A stretch of 64,000 nucleotides of DNA from positions 1 through 64,000 of the forward strand of contig JAAWGR010000008.1 in the NCBI GenBank assembly GCA_022795445.1, given 5' to 3'. The position numbers and the translations under genes were made by a program. The notes beneath the pieces are model-generated. The model was not told the DNA's origin. It worked only from the letters and a program-made list of their open reading frames with translations, and did no database searches. This stretch comes from Oscillibacter sp. (GTDB lineage: Bacteria > Bacillota > Clostridia > Oscillospirales > Oscillospiraceae). This document shows, in pieces, positions 55,940-64,000 of the stretch (position 1 is its first letter; the number at the start of each line of letters is the position of its first letter).

Positions 55940-57258
55940 GTGCTCGGAAGGGAGCCTTGGAGGTTCTAACGGCCTGCCGAACCCACGGGGCCTGGGCAGA
56001 CGCCGCACTCGGGAGCCGTCTGAAGGACTTATCGCCTGCCGACGCGGCTCTTTGTAGTCGGATTGTTTACGGTGTTATCCAGAATGAATCTCTGTTGGAT
56101 TTTTATCTTTCTAACTTCTGTACGCAGAAATTGGAACGCCTCCAGCCGCCTCTGGCGGATATCCTGCGAATTGGAGCCTATCAAATTTTGTTTTTAGACC
56201 GGGTGCCAGACAGCGCCGCTGTCCATACATCAGTAGAACTGGCAAAGAACGCCAAGCGCGGTGCAGCGGCAGGCTTGATCAATGCTGTTCTTCGGCGGTT
56301 GTGCCGGGAAAAAGGCGCCTTACCCGCCATCCCTGACCATGACCCGGTACGGTATTGGGCGATCCGCTACAGCCACCCCAAGTGGCTTGTGAAGCGTCTG
56401 CTGAACCTTTTGGGACAGCAGGGTACAGAGGCGTTTTTGACTATCAGCAACAGCCAGCCGCCAACAGCGGCGCAGGTTAACATCTGCCGTTTTGACACCA
56501 TCCATGTCCAAAGCGCCTTGGAGACGGAAGGCATCCAGGTGGAGGCACACCCCTGGATGTTGGACTGTCTCCTGCTTTCCGGAACAGGCAGCTTAGAGCG
56601 TCTAAAACCCTTCCAGGACGGCGCACTGTACATTCAGGACCCAGCAGCCCGTCTAGCGGTTCTAGCCGCGGATGTGCAGCCTGGAAACCGTATGTTGGAT
56701 ATGTGTGCTGCGCCAGGAGGTAAATCCTTTGCCGCTGCCATTGCAATGGACAACCAAGGGGAAATCCTGGCTTGTGATCTCCACGAAAATAAGCTCAAAC
56801 GTATCCAGGAGGGGGCTGACCGTCTGCAACTGCACTGCATCCAAACTACCACTGCTGATGGCCGACAGTATCACCCAGAATGGCAGGAAGCCTTTGATGT
56901 GGTGCTGGTTGACGCACCTTGCTCCGGCCTGGGAATTTTACGCAAGAAGCCGGATATCCGCCGCCGAAAACCGGATGACTTGTTTACACTTCCGGTGGTA
57001 CAAAGCGCACTTCTGGAAAACGCTGCAAATTATGTGCGGCCAGGCGGGACATTGGTCTATTCCACCTGCACCATCCTACCAGAAGAAAACGAACAGGTGA
57101 CAGATGCTTTCCTTGGCACACATCCGGACTTTTCCCGGGAAAAGTTCCATTTGCCGGGACCGATCGGAGAGGTGGAAGGACAGATAACCCTGTGGCCTCA
57201 TCTGCACAACACCGACGGCTTTTACATCTGCCGCATGACGCGGCGAGGTTCTGTATGA
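55936..57258 (+). CDS. rsmB: 16S rRNA (cytosine-967-C5)-methyltransferase
   Basis: 440 aa. A NusB-like N-terminal domain (to about 140; SARKGALEVLTACRTHGAWADAAL, LRIGAYQILFLDRVPDSAAVHTSVELAK) is joined to a SAM-dependent methyltransferase with MLDMCAAPGGKSFAAA, VVLVDAPCSGLG (catalytic Cys) and LVYSTCTILPEENEQV (second Cys). It overlaps rlmN by ATGA. Confidence 0.97.
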   Translation: MSARKGALEVLTACRTHGAWADAALGSRLKDLSPADAALCSRIVYGVIQNESLLDFYLSNFCTQKLERLQPPLADILRIGAYQILFLDRVPDSAAVHTSVELAKNAKRGAAAGLINAVLRRLCREKGALPAIPDHDPVRYWAIRYSHPKWLVKRLLNLLGQQGTEAFLTISNSQPPTAAQVNICRFDTIHVQSALETEGIQVEAHPWMLDCLLLSGTGSLERLKPFQDGALYIQDPAARLAVLAADVQPGNRMLDMCAAPGGKSFAAAIAMDNQGEILACDLHENKLKRIQEGADRLQLHCIQTTTADGRQYHPEWQEAFDVVLVDAPCSGLGILRKKPDIRRRKPDDLFTLPVVQSALLENAANYVRPGGTLVYSTCTILPEENEQVTDAFLGTHPDFSREKFHLPGPIGEVEGQITLWPHLHNTDGFYICRMTRRGSV

Positions 57259-58283
57259 TCGATCTAAAATCCATGACGCTCCCAGAACTGCAAAAGACCA
57301 TGCAGGAAATGGGAGAACCTGCTTTCCGGGGGAAACAGATTTTTACCTGGCTGAACCGCGGCGTAACATCCTTTGGCGAGATGTCCAACCTGCCGCTGGC
57401 CTTGCGGGAACAACTGAAAGCAACGTGCCGCTTAACCGTTCCAAAGGCCATCCGAAAGCAACAGGCAAAAGATGGTACCATCAAATACCTCTGGCAACTG
57501 GCAGACGGCAACTGTATTGAGTCTGTCCTGATGCGTTACCATCATGGCAATACCGTCTGCATTTCTTCCCAAGTAGGATGCCGGATGGGCTGCGCATTCT
57601 GTGCATCTACCATTGCGGGCAAGGTTCGGGATCTGACACCAGGGGAACTGCTGGACCAAGTACTGTTCACCCAAAAAGATTCCGGTGTTTCAGTTTCCAA
57701 TATCGTCTTAATGGGTATTGGTGAACCAATGGATAACCTGGACGCCGTGTTAAAATTCCTGGAACTCGTGAACCATCCAGATGGCATGAACATTGGTATG
57801 CGGCATATCTCTCTGTCCACCTGTGGCGTGATCCCAGGGATTCAGCGTTTGGCGGAACTGGAATTACAGCTCACACTGTCAGTTTCTCTTCATGCACCAG
57901 ATAGTGAAACCCGTACAAAACTCATGCCAGTAAACCATGCGTATGGTGTAGAAGAACTTTTTGCCGCCTGTCAGGATTACTTTCATAAAACTGGACGGCG
58001 GATATCGTTCGAATATGCCATGATCGATGGCGTAAACGACCATGACTGGCAGGCAGACCGGATTGCCAAGCGCTTGAAAGGAATGCCTGGCCATGTGAAC
58101 TTGATTCCGCTGAATGATGTAGAAGAAAGCCTTTTCCGGCCCTCACGCCGGACAGCAGCATTCCAAAAACGGCTGGAGTCCCACGGCATAACTGCAACTG
58201 TGCGACGAAGTTTAGGCGGCGACATTGATGCGGCCTGTGGGCAACTCCGCCGTAAGGCAGAGAAAGGGGAGGATTCCCAATGA
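57255..58283 (+). CDS. rlmN: 23S rRNA/tRNA (adenine-C2)-methyltransferase RlmN (radical SAM)
   Basis: 342 aa. The 4Fe-4S cluster motif is CRMGCAFC (CxxxCxxC). Flanking parts SQVGCRMGCAFCASTIAGKVRDLTPGELLDQV, VLMGIGEPMDNLDAVL and SLHAPDSETRTKLMPVNHAY are diagnostic; a resolving Cys lies near the C-terminus (DIDAACGQLRRKAE). It methylates A2503 of 23S rRNA and A37 of some tRNAs. Overlaps prpC by 4 bp. Confidence 0.98.
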   Translation: MIDLKSMTLPELQKTMQEMGEPAFRGKQIFTWLNRGVTSFGEMSNLPLALREQLKATCRLTVPKAIRKQQAKDGTIKYLWQLADGNCIESVLMRYHHGNTVCISSQVGCRMGCAFCASTIAGKVRDLTPGELLDQVLFTQKDSGVSVSNIVLMGIGEPMDNLDAVLKFLELVNHPDGMNIGMRHISLSTCGVIPGIQRLAELELQLTLSVSLHAPDSETRTKLMPVNHAYGVEELFAACQDYFHKTGRRISFEYAMIDGVNDHDWQADRIAKRLKGMPGHVNLIPLNDVEESLFRPSRRTAAFQKRLESHGITATVRRSLGGDIDAACGQLRRKAEKGEDSQ

Positions 58284-59017
58284 TAAAAGTATGGGGCATG
58301 ACTGACGCAGGCCTTGTCCGCAAAGAAAACCAAGATGCCTACGCGGTCCGGCAAGAAACCAGCTCCGGTCATACCGTCTGCGTGGTCTGCGATGGCATGG
58401 GCGGCCCTGCCGGCGGTAAGCTGGCTAGTCAAATCGCTGTAGATACCTTTATGGCGGAGATGGAAAAGCAGCTGCATAGCGGCATGACCACTGAACAGCT
58501 GCAAGACGCTTCCACCTACGCGGTGGCTATGGCGAACCGGGCTATCCAGTCGGCTGCCGAACATTCAGAGGAATACCAGAATATGGGAACCACTTTGGTT
58601 TCCGCCGTAATTTTTGAAGGCGGTGCAATGATCACCAACGTAGGCGATAGCCGCGCTTATCATGTCACTCTGGAAAAAATTACACAAATTACGCGTGACC
58701 ACTCCCTGGTGGAACATATGCTGGAACGGGGAGACATCACTGCGGAAGAAGCCCGCCACCACCCAAATCGCAATCTCATTACCCGCGCTTTAGGACCGGA
58801 CGTAGACGCGGAGTGCGACTGCTATCTTTGTGTGATGAAACCCGGAGAATTTCTCTTGCTTTGTACGGATGGATTGGTCAATACGGTCACGGACCAAGAA
58901 ATGTGGGCAGAGATTTTGCAGCCAGATACAGGGACCTGTATGGCCCGCCTGCTGGCCATCGCCAAGGATAACGGTGCGTCAGACAACGTGACCGCCGTAC
59001 TCATGGAAATGCTGTAA
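58280..59017 (+). CDS. prpC: PP2C-type serine/threonine phosphatase
   Basis: 245 aa. Metal-binding motifs GLVRKENQDAY, VVCDGMGG, TNVGDSRAY and GASDNVTAVL are all present. It opposes the kinase encoded next door, as in the Bacillus prpC-prkC pair. Cytoplasmic. Confidence 0.97.
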   Translation: MIKVWGMTDAGLVRKENQDAYAVRQETSSGHTVCVVCDGMGGPAGGKLASQIAVDTFMAEMEKQLHSGMTTEQLQDASTYAVAMANRAIQSAAEHSEEYQNMGTTLVSAVIFEGGAMITNVGDSRAYHVTLEKITQITRDHSLVEHMLERGDITAEEARHHPNRNLITRALGPDVDAECDCYLCVMKPGEFLLLCTDGLVNTVTDQEMWAEILQPDTGTCMARLLAIAKDNGASDNVTAVLMEML

Positions 59018-59033
59018 GGAAGGAGGAGGCCAC

Positions 59034-61052
59034 ATGGATCCATACATTGGCAAAATGCTGGATAACCGATATGAAATCCTCGAATGCATCGGTACAGGCG
59101 GCATGGCGGTGGTCTATAAAGCCAAATGCCACCGACTCAACCGTCTTGTGGCATTGAAAATCCTCAAGAGTGACCTTGCCGAGGATGAGGATTTTCGCCG
59201 TAGGTTTAACGCGGAATCTCAAGCCGTTGCGCAGTTGTCCCATCCCAACATTGTATCTGTTTATGACGTGTCCCGTGGCGGCGATATTGAATATATTGTT
59301 ATGGAGCTAATTGATGGTATCACACTCAAGCAATATATGAGCAAACGAGGACAGTTGAATTGGAGGGAGTCCCTGCACTTTATCACCCAAATCATGCGAG
59401 GTCTCAGTCATGCTCACAGCCGGGGCATCGTCCACCGGGACATCAAACCCCAGAACATTATGGTTCTGCGGGACGGCAGCGTAAAAGTTGCCGATTTTGG
59501 CATCGCATGTCTGGAAAATTCCTCTCAAACCTTGACCCAAGAAGCTCTAGGCTCCGTCCACTATATTTCGCCGGAACAAGCTCGGGGGGACCGTACAGAC
59601 GCACGTTCCGACATCTATTCGGCAGGCGTGGTGATGTACGAGATGCTGTCAGGACGGCTTCCCTTTGAGGGTGATTCCGCCGTATCAGTTGCCATCCAGC
59701 ACCTCAGCTCTGTGCCACTGGCCCCGCGGGAGATCAACCCGGAGATTCCTCCGCAGCTGGAACTGATCTGCATGAAGGCCATGACGCCTGACCTGGAGCG
59801 ACGCTATATCTCTGCTGATGCCATGATTTCCGACTTGGAAAGCTTCCGGAAGAATCCCAGCGCCAGCCTGGATTTCTCGCTGATGGACCTGCGGCCGGAA
59901 GAACCAGACGAACCAACCCAACCCATCCGGAACCATGAACGGCCTCCCCAGACATCGTACCGGGATCGGGAAAGAGACCGCGAGCGAGAGCGTCGCCGGA
60001 CCTATGACGACGACGATTATGATCCACCTGCCAGGAGAGGAGGATCTGGTCAGCTTGTGTTGATCGGTGTTGCTGTTATCCTGGCTCTAGCATTGATTTT
60101 TGTGCTGTTCCGCACGATTTCTAGTTCCTTCGACACACCTTCAAATGAACAAGAGGAGCCACAGGTGAGTGACAGCCATACTGTTCCAAGCGTCTTAGGA
60201 GACACCTTTGAACAAGCCAGTATGCGGGAGGATATCAAGGATATTTTTACACTGGTCAACAAAGGCGAGGTCAACAGCGACGAATACCCGGAGGGTACCA
60301 TCGCCCAGCAGACTCCCAGCGAAGGTCGCACAGTCAAAGGTGCAAACCTGGAAATTGAAGTCTGGATCAGCGCCGGAGAAGCCACTGGGGTCATGAAAAA
60401 CGTTGTCAACCAGACACGTGCCCAGGCCGAAATGTTCCTGAAAAGCCTTATTGAAGAATACGACCTTGTGATTGTTGCTGACGAGGCTGATATGAAGTAT
60501 AGCGATCAAATTACAGAAGGCTATATCATTTCCAGTGACCCTGCCGAAGGGGAAACGCTGAAAAAGGGCGACACCATCCGGCTAGTCATCAGCAAGGGGC
60601 CAGAGTTAAGTCCGGTTACAGTTCCCAAATTCGTTGGAGAACCAATTGAAAAGACGCGGAAAGATTTGATAGACACATGGCACCTCACCTGCACCGACGC
60701 TGATATCGAATATGTCGAGAGCGAAGAGGCTGTGGGCACCATTCTTTGGCAGAGCTTGGATCCCACAACTAAGGTCAACGAATGGGATACTATCAAATTC
60801 CGTGTCAGCAAAGGCATTACAATTAATGAACGGGATTTAAGCCTCCCTCTGCCTCAGGATGACCGTTCAACTGTTTTGGTAGAGGTGTATGTTGGAGATG
60901 AAATCGAGCCACAATACTCTGAACGTGTCAGTACAGCTCCTGGCGTTCTTCAATTGTCTCCCCCACTGAAAGGTTCTGGCACACAGATTGTCAAAGTTTA
61001 CTTTGACGGCGTGCTTGCTCAGGATTTGACGCAGGAATTACAGTTCAATTGA
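59034..61052 (+). CDS. prkC: PASTA-domain serine/threonine protein kinase
   Basis: 672 aa. The kinase domain (about 10-275) has the glycine loop GTGGMAVVYKAK, the ATP-binding Lys in VALKILKSD, the HRDIKPQN catalytic loop and DFGIA. A charged Arg-rich linker follows (RDRERDRERERRR), then one membrane helix (about 339-360, LVLIGVAVILALALIFVLF). Three PASTA repeats outside the membrane (about 385-455, 457-528, 530-603; for example VPSVLGDTFEQASM, EGYIISSDPAEGETLKKGD, VPKFVGEPIEKTRKDL) should bind muropeptides. A beta-rich tail closes the protein. In spore formers PrkC senses cell-wall fragments. ATG follows AAGGAGGAGG. Confidence 0.97.
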   Translation: MDPYIGKMLDNRYEILECIGTGGMAVVYKAKCHRLNRLVALKILKSDLAEDEDFRRRFNAESQAVAQLSHPNIVSVYDVSRGGDIEYIVMELIDGITLKQYMSKRGQLNWRESLHFITQIMRGLSHAHSRGIVHRDIKPQNIMVLRDGSVKVADFGIACLENSSQTLTQEALGSVHYISPEQARGDRTDARSDIYSAGVVMYEMLSGRLPFEGDSAVSVAIQHLSSVPLAPREINPEIPPQLELICMKAMTPDLERRYISADAMISDLESFRKNPSASLDFSLMDLRPEEPDEPTQPIRNHERPPQTSYRDRERDRERERRRTYDDDDYDPPARRGGSGQLVLIGVAVILALALIFVLFRTISSSFDTPSNEQEEPQVSDSHTVPSVLGDTFEQASMREDIKDIFTLVNKGEVNSDEYPEGTIAQQTPSEGRTVKGANLEIEVWISAGEATGVMKNVVNQTRAQAEMFLKSLIEEYDLVIVADEADMKYSDQITEGYIISSDPAEGETLKKGDTIRLVISKGPELSPVTVPKFVGEPIEKTRKDLIDTWHLTCTDADIEYVESEEAVGTILWQSLDPTTKVNEWDTIKFRVSKGITINERDLSLPLPQDDRSTVLVEVYVGDEIEPQYSERVSTAPGVLQLSPPLKGSGTQIVKVYFDGVLAQDLTQELQFN

Positions 61053-61053
61053 T

Positions 61054-61938
61054 ATGACAGGACGAATTCAAAAAGCCCTCAGCGGCTTCTATTATGTGGA
61101 TACTGGTAAAACCATCCTCACCTGCCGCGCTAGGGGGAAATTCCGGAAAGAGGGAATTTCCCCCCTCGTGGGCGACCAGGTAGAGATACGGGAACTTGAC
61201 AACAACGAAGGTTTTGTAGAGCGTATTCTTCCCCGGCGGAATGCCTTCACACGGCCCGCTGTGGCGAATATTGATCAACTAGTTGTCATCGCCTCTGCTG
61301 CCATTCCAAAAACTGACCCTTTTTTGATCGACCGGGTGACGGCCATTGCAGCACTGAAAAACTGTGATACAGTCATCCTTCTGAATAAATGCGACCTGGA
61401 TCCAGCAAATGCATTATATGATATCTACAGTGCTTCCGGTTTCCCAACACTACGTGTAAGCGCAAAGACTGGGGAAGGCTTAGACGAATTGAGAGGGCTT
61501 ATCACCGACAAGGTATCTGCTTTTACAGGCAACTCCGGTGTAGGGAAATCCAGCCTTTTGAATGCTTTGGATTCATCCTTTTCCTTGAAAGTCGGGGAAA
61601 TCAGCACCGCTTTGGGCCGGGGACGCCACACGACCCGTCATGTAGAATTGTTTCGCCTCGCCTGTGGCGGAGAGGTGATGGATTCCCCTGGTTTTTCTTC
61701 TTTTGAAACAGAAGAACTGAATCTGGAGTTAAAGCACCATCTGCCGGAAACCTTTCGGGAATTTGTACCCTATTTGGACGACTGCCGTTTTGCGGGCTGT
61801 TCTCACACAAAAGAAAAAGGCTGTGCTGTTTTGGACGCTTTAGGCCGAGGAGAGATCCAGAAAAGCCGTCACCAAAGTTATCTGCGGCTTTATGAAGAAT
61901 TAAAACCTCTGCGGGATTGGCAAGAAAAAAAAGGATAA
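61054..61938 (+). CDS. rsgA: Ribosome small subunit-dependent GTPase A
   Basis: 294 aa. Circularly permuted GTPase: the G4 motif LLNKCDL comes before the P-loop FTGNSGVGKSSLLNAL, followed by GRGRHTTRHVELF and DSPGFSS. An N-terminal OB fold (QKALSGFYYVDTGKTILTCRARGKFRKEGISPLVGD) and a C-terminal zinc knuckle (CRFAGCSHTKEKGCAV) are present. It matures the 30S subunit. It begins one base after prkC; an rpe gene, usual downstream, is missing. Confidence 0.97.
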   Translation: MTGRIQKALSGFYYVDTGKTILTCRARGKFRKEGISPLVGDQVEIRELDNNEGFVERILPRRNAFTRPAVANIDQLVVIASAAIPKTDPFLIDRVTAIAALKNCDTVILLNKCDLDPANALYDIYSASGFPTLRVSAKTGEGLDELRGLITDKVSAFTGNSGVGKSSLLNALDSSFSLKVGEISTALGRGRHTTRHVELFRLACGGEVMDSPGFSSFETEELNLELKHHLPETFREFVPYLDDCRFAGCSHTKEKGCAVLDALGRGEIQKSRHQSYLRLYEELKPLRDWQEKKG

Positions 61939-62106
61939 ATACTTACCTCTTTATCGGGTAGGGAAAAATAGAGACAGTACGGCCATAACTATACCGCCTT
62001 TCTGCACCAGTTTCTTTCAATTTTCGGGGATGTTTTTGCGTAAAAAACCTGCACCAGGGACAGCCTTGACAGTATATACTAAACCAGAAGGAAAGGAGGC
62101 GTGACG

Positions 62107-62286
62107 ATGTGCGGAAGAAATCGCGGCTGTGGCTGCGGTGGAGGTGGCGGCTGGCGGATTCTAGGGATCTGCGCGGTGGCTTTGGGTACTGGAATCCTAA
62201 TCACTGCCATTTTCCCAGTAGGAGTGCTGCTGTTTCTGGTGGCCTTTCTGTTGATTGGCTGTGGTTACGCCTGCTGCCGGCGTTAA
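62107..62286 (+). CDS. Small Cys/Gly-rich membrane protein
   Basis: 59 aa. The N-terminus MCGRNRGCGCGGGGGW is rich in Cys and Gly; two membrane segments follow (about 18-36 and 38-53) and the end is CGYACCRR. ATG 62107 is 7 bases after GGAGG; the in-frame GTG at 62101 directly abuts it. It sits 22 bp upstream of the spoVM-like gene. No function known; a role in spore envelope assembly would fit the neighbours but is a guess. Confidence 0.7.
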   Translation: MCGRNRGCGCGGGGGWRILGICAVALGTGILITAIFPVGVLLFLVAFLLIGCGYACCRR

Positions 62287-62308
62287 GTGGCGTAGAGGAG
62301 GAATATCT

Positions 62309-62383
62309 ATGAATATCGTCGTTTGGAAGTCGCCGAAGATGCTGCGGGGAATTTTGCGCAGATTGTTCAAAATCAAGGCATAA
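62309..62383 (+). CDS. spoVM: SpoVM-like stage V sporulation micropeptide (24 aa)
   Basis: 24 aa, found by reading the gap. It begins MNIVVWKSPKMLRGIL and ends in a basic amphipathic stretch; the KSPK-L-GI(L/V)R pattern parallels KLPKFLGGIVR of Bacillus subtilis SpoVM (26 aa). SpoVM is a curvature-sensing amphipathic helix that marks the forespore membrane and anchors the SpoIVA coat basement. A very good ribosome binding site (AGAGGAGGAATATCT) precedes the ATG. In B. subtilis spoVM lies just downstream of prpC-prkC-rsgA, and the same order is seen here, which strengthens the call. rpe, thiN and rpmB, also in that region in Bacillus, are absent. Confidence 0.85.
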   Translation: MNIVVWKSPKMLRGILRRLFKIKA

Positions 62384-62452
62384 TCTGTCCAGGCCATTCA
62401 TAAAGTAAGGCATATTGAATCGTGTGAATGGCCGGGAAAGGAAGGGTTCTTC

Positions 62453-63991
62453 ATGGAACTGGAACTAAAAAAGGGGTGTCTGGACACCTATGAAATGGGT
62501 GGAGAATTGACTCTGACCCAAGAAGAAACTGCGGAAACCATCGTGCCGGACTACTGTCCTGACATTGCGCGGATCATCGAAACGGATGGAAAGGTCTACC
62601 TCCACAGTCGGGAACTGCGGGACGGAAAGGCAGATTTGTCCGGCACTGTCCGGGTTACTGTGCTTTACACACCAGATGGGGAAAGCGGCGTCCGAACATT
62701 GGAATTTGCCATACCGTTTACGGTGGAAAGCGACAGCCGAAGTTTGCCAGGCTGCCAGTACCTAATTGCTGAGACGGAGACAGAATTTCTGGAAGCGCGG
62801 ATGCTGAACCCACGAAAAGTATTTACACATTGCAAGTTGGTGACACATATCACAGGTTATCAGCGGACGCCGCTCTGCTTCTGCAATGATGTAGAGGCAG
62901 AGGAAGCACTCTGTGTGGAAAAACGGCAGGAACAGCAGCACGCAATCCTTTTAACGCACATTGCTGAAAAGGATTTTACCTTTACAGAAGAGATGAACCT
63001 CTCGCCAGGTCGGGAGGGGGCGGCAGAACTGCTGACAAACCAAATATCCAGCTCTGTGACCGAGACGAAAATTGTTGGAAGCAAGCTGATTTTCAAGGGA
63101 ATGTTCTCCATTAGCCTGCTGTACCGAACTGCTGATGGTACCTGTGGCTCCGCGACATCCGAACTACCATTCTCTCAAATTATGGAAATTGAGGGCGTAG
63201 AGGAAGGGGCTGCCGCGACGCTGCAATTGCAGCTCACTGGTACGGATTTCCAAATTGATGGTGATGATCCGGAGGGCCGACAAATTGCTGTGACATTGTA
63301 CTTCCATGCAACAGCTCTGCTGCGGGAGGAACAGGATTTGACGCTGCTGAGCGACTTGTATTCAACCGCTTACGACATGACCTACGAAGCCGCACCATTG
63401 ACTCTGACCAGCTTTTGTGAAAACCTTACCCGCCGGCAGACCGTGCGGGAGGTGCTGGAAATCGGTGTAGTAGCTGAATCCATCCTAGCGCTGTCAGCTA
63501 TCTGTGGAACCGTCTCCGTAGGCCGGGAGGGTTCTGTCACTGTGCTCCGCTCTGGCGTAATGGTCCGGGCATTGTATGTTGACGAGGGTGGCGTGCCCTT
63601 AGTGGCAGAACGCTGCATTGACGTCAGCTGCCAGCTGGAATTGCCAGAAGACAGCCGCATTACAGCGAAAGCTATTTGTTCAGAGGAGGTACAGGGCAAT
63701 TTAGGAGACCGGGGAATTGAAGTACGATTTCCTGTGGACTTCCGGATCGAGGCGGCCTCACGGGTCAAAAAAGTCTGTATTACATCCGCCAAGCTGGATA
63801 CGGAAGCGGTAAAGGATACATCCGGCGCACCGTCGCTGGTACTGCGATGCATGGGAAAGCAGGAAACCGCTTGGGACTTGGCGAAAAAATACAACACAAC
63901 GATTGCCGCCATCCTTTCCGCAAACCAGCTGGAAGAAGAGGCCGATATTCCGCAGGAAAAACTGCTGCTGATCCCAAGGAAACGATCATAA
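62453..63991 (+). CDS. DUF3794 (SPOCS) and LysM domain protein
   Basis: 512 aa. Two or three beta-rich SPOCS/DUF3794 repeats (PDYCPDIARIIETDGKVYLHSRELRDGKADLSGTVRVTVLY; VGSKLIFKGMFSISLLYRTADG; ...ITAKAICSEEVQGNLGDRGIEVRFPVDFRIEA) are followed by a C-terminal LysM domain (about 455-510; TAWDLAKKYNTTIAAILSANQ...QEKLLLIPRKR). Such proteins resemble SafA-type or coat-associated proteins of spores, with LysM binding cortex peptidoglycan; that function is inferred. No signal peptide, as expected for a mother-cell coat protein. ATG follows AAAGGAAGG. It follows the spoVM-like gene by 69 bp. Confidence 0.88.
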   Translation: MELELKKGCLDTYEMGGELTLTQEETAETIVPDYCPDIARIIETDGKVYLHSRELRDGKADLSGTVRVTVLYTPDGESGVRTLEFAIPFTVESDSRSLPGCQYLIAETETEFLEARMLNPRKVFTHCKLVTHITGYQRTPLCFCNDVEAEEALCVEKRQEQQHAILLTHIAEKDFTFTEEMNLSPGREGAAELLTNQISSSVTETKIVGSKLIFKGMFSISLLYRTADGTCGSATSELPFSQIMEIEGVEEGAAATLQLQLTGTDFQIDGDDPEGRQIAVTLYFHATALLREEQDLTLLSDLYSTAYDMTYEAAPLTLTSFCENLTRRQTVREVLEIGVVAESILALSAICGTVSVGREGSVTVLRSGVMVRALYVDEGGVPLVAERCIDVSCQLELPEDSRITAKAICSEEVQGNLGDRGIEVRFPVDFRIEAASRVKKVCITSAKLDTEAVKDTSGAPSLVLRCMGKQETAWDLAKKYNTTIAAILSANQLEEEADIPQEKLLLIPRKRS

Positions 63992-64000
63992 CCTCTTTTT

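Overview
The window is a 64 kb piece of chromosome from a Gram-positive, endospore-forming anaerobe of the class Clostridia, most likely an Oscillospiraceae-type gut bacterium (Flavonifractor/Oscillibacter/Intestinimonas-like; this placement is inference). Supporting signs are a complete spoIIIAA-AH operon, a spoVM-like micro-gene, two DUF3794/SPOCS-type or Cys-rich sporulation-associated proteins, T-box riboswitches, an IspH-ribosomal protein S1 fusion, a family 1 CoA-transferase and strong AGGAGG ribosome binding sites. Genes are dense, mostly on the + strand, and often overlap by ATGA. I see no rRNA, tRNA, CRISPR array, intact prophage or insertion sequence.

Layout. 1-6.6 kb: a PadR regulator with a HAAS-SEDS membrane protein, an SLH-anchored GH25 lysozyme, a Cys-rich protein and a DUF3048 lipoprotein (both on -), and DUF4364. 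6.6-9.6 kb: tyrosine T-box and tyrS, then a lipoprotein. 9.6-11.7 kb: asd-dapA on -, the first steps of lysine/diaminopimelate synthesis. 11.9-16 kb: a SpoIID-like protein followed by queA, a TfoX-C protein and tgt (queuosine tRNA modification). 16-20.4 kb: an accessory stretch with a broken GNAT gene, a phosphoribosyltransferase, an HTH protein with a glycine-periodic membrane tail, a PH-domain protein, DUF5662 and another GNAT. 20.4-24.3 kb: alanine T-box, an unknown acidic protein, alaS, DUF4250 (57 aa) and a HIT protein. 24.6-25.3 kb: a small HTH/membrane pair with a palindromic operator.

25.4-30.1 kb is the spoIIIA operon, which builds the mother-cell side of the feeding-tube complex. 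30.1-34.2 kb: Asp23, nusB, a membrane protein, xseA-xseB and ispA. 34.3-39.7 kb: an RpiR regulator, a flavoprotein, cmk, an acyltransferase and ispH-rpsA. Then come the CoA-transferase, CarD, ispD-ispF (so four isoprenoid genes lie in the window), a DUF3343/cysteine desulfurase pair, cdaA-cdaR (c-di-AMP), an RseC-like protein, a DUF5685/DnaJ pair, and the housekeeping run yicC-remA-gmk-rpoZ-priA-def-fmt-Zn protease-rsmB-rlmN-prpC-prkC-rsgA. The window closes with a 59-aa Cys/Gly-rich membrane protein, a 24-aa spoVM-like gene and a SPOCS-LysM protein.

Most of the window is ordinary core genome. The best leads are the spoVM-like micro-gene, the PadR-controlled HAAS-SEDS protein, the unknown acidic protein inside the alanine T-box transcription unit, and the HTH protein with a glycine-periodic tail. 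Two genes shorter than 60 codons (DUF4250 and spoVM-like) were found by reading intergenic DNA. No database or folding program was available; family assignments rest on remembered motifs and gene order.
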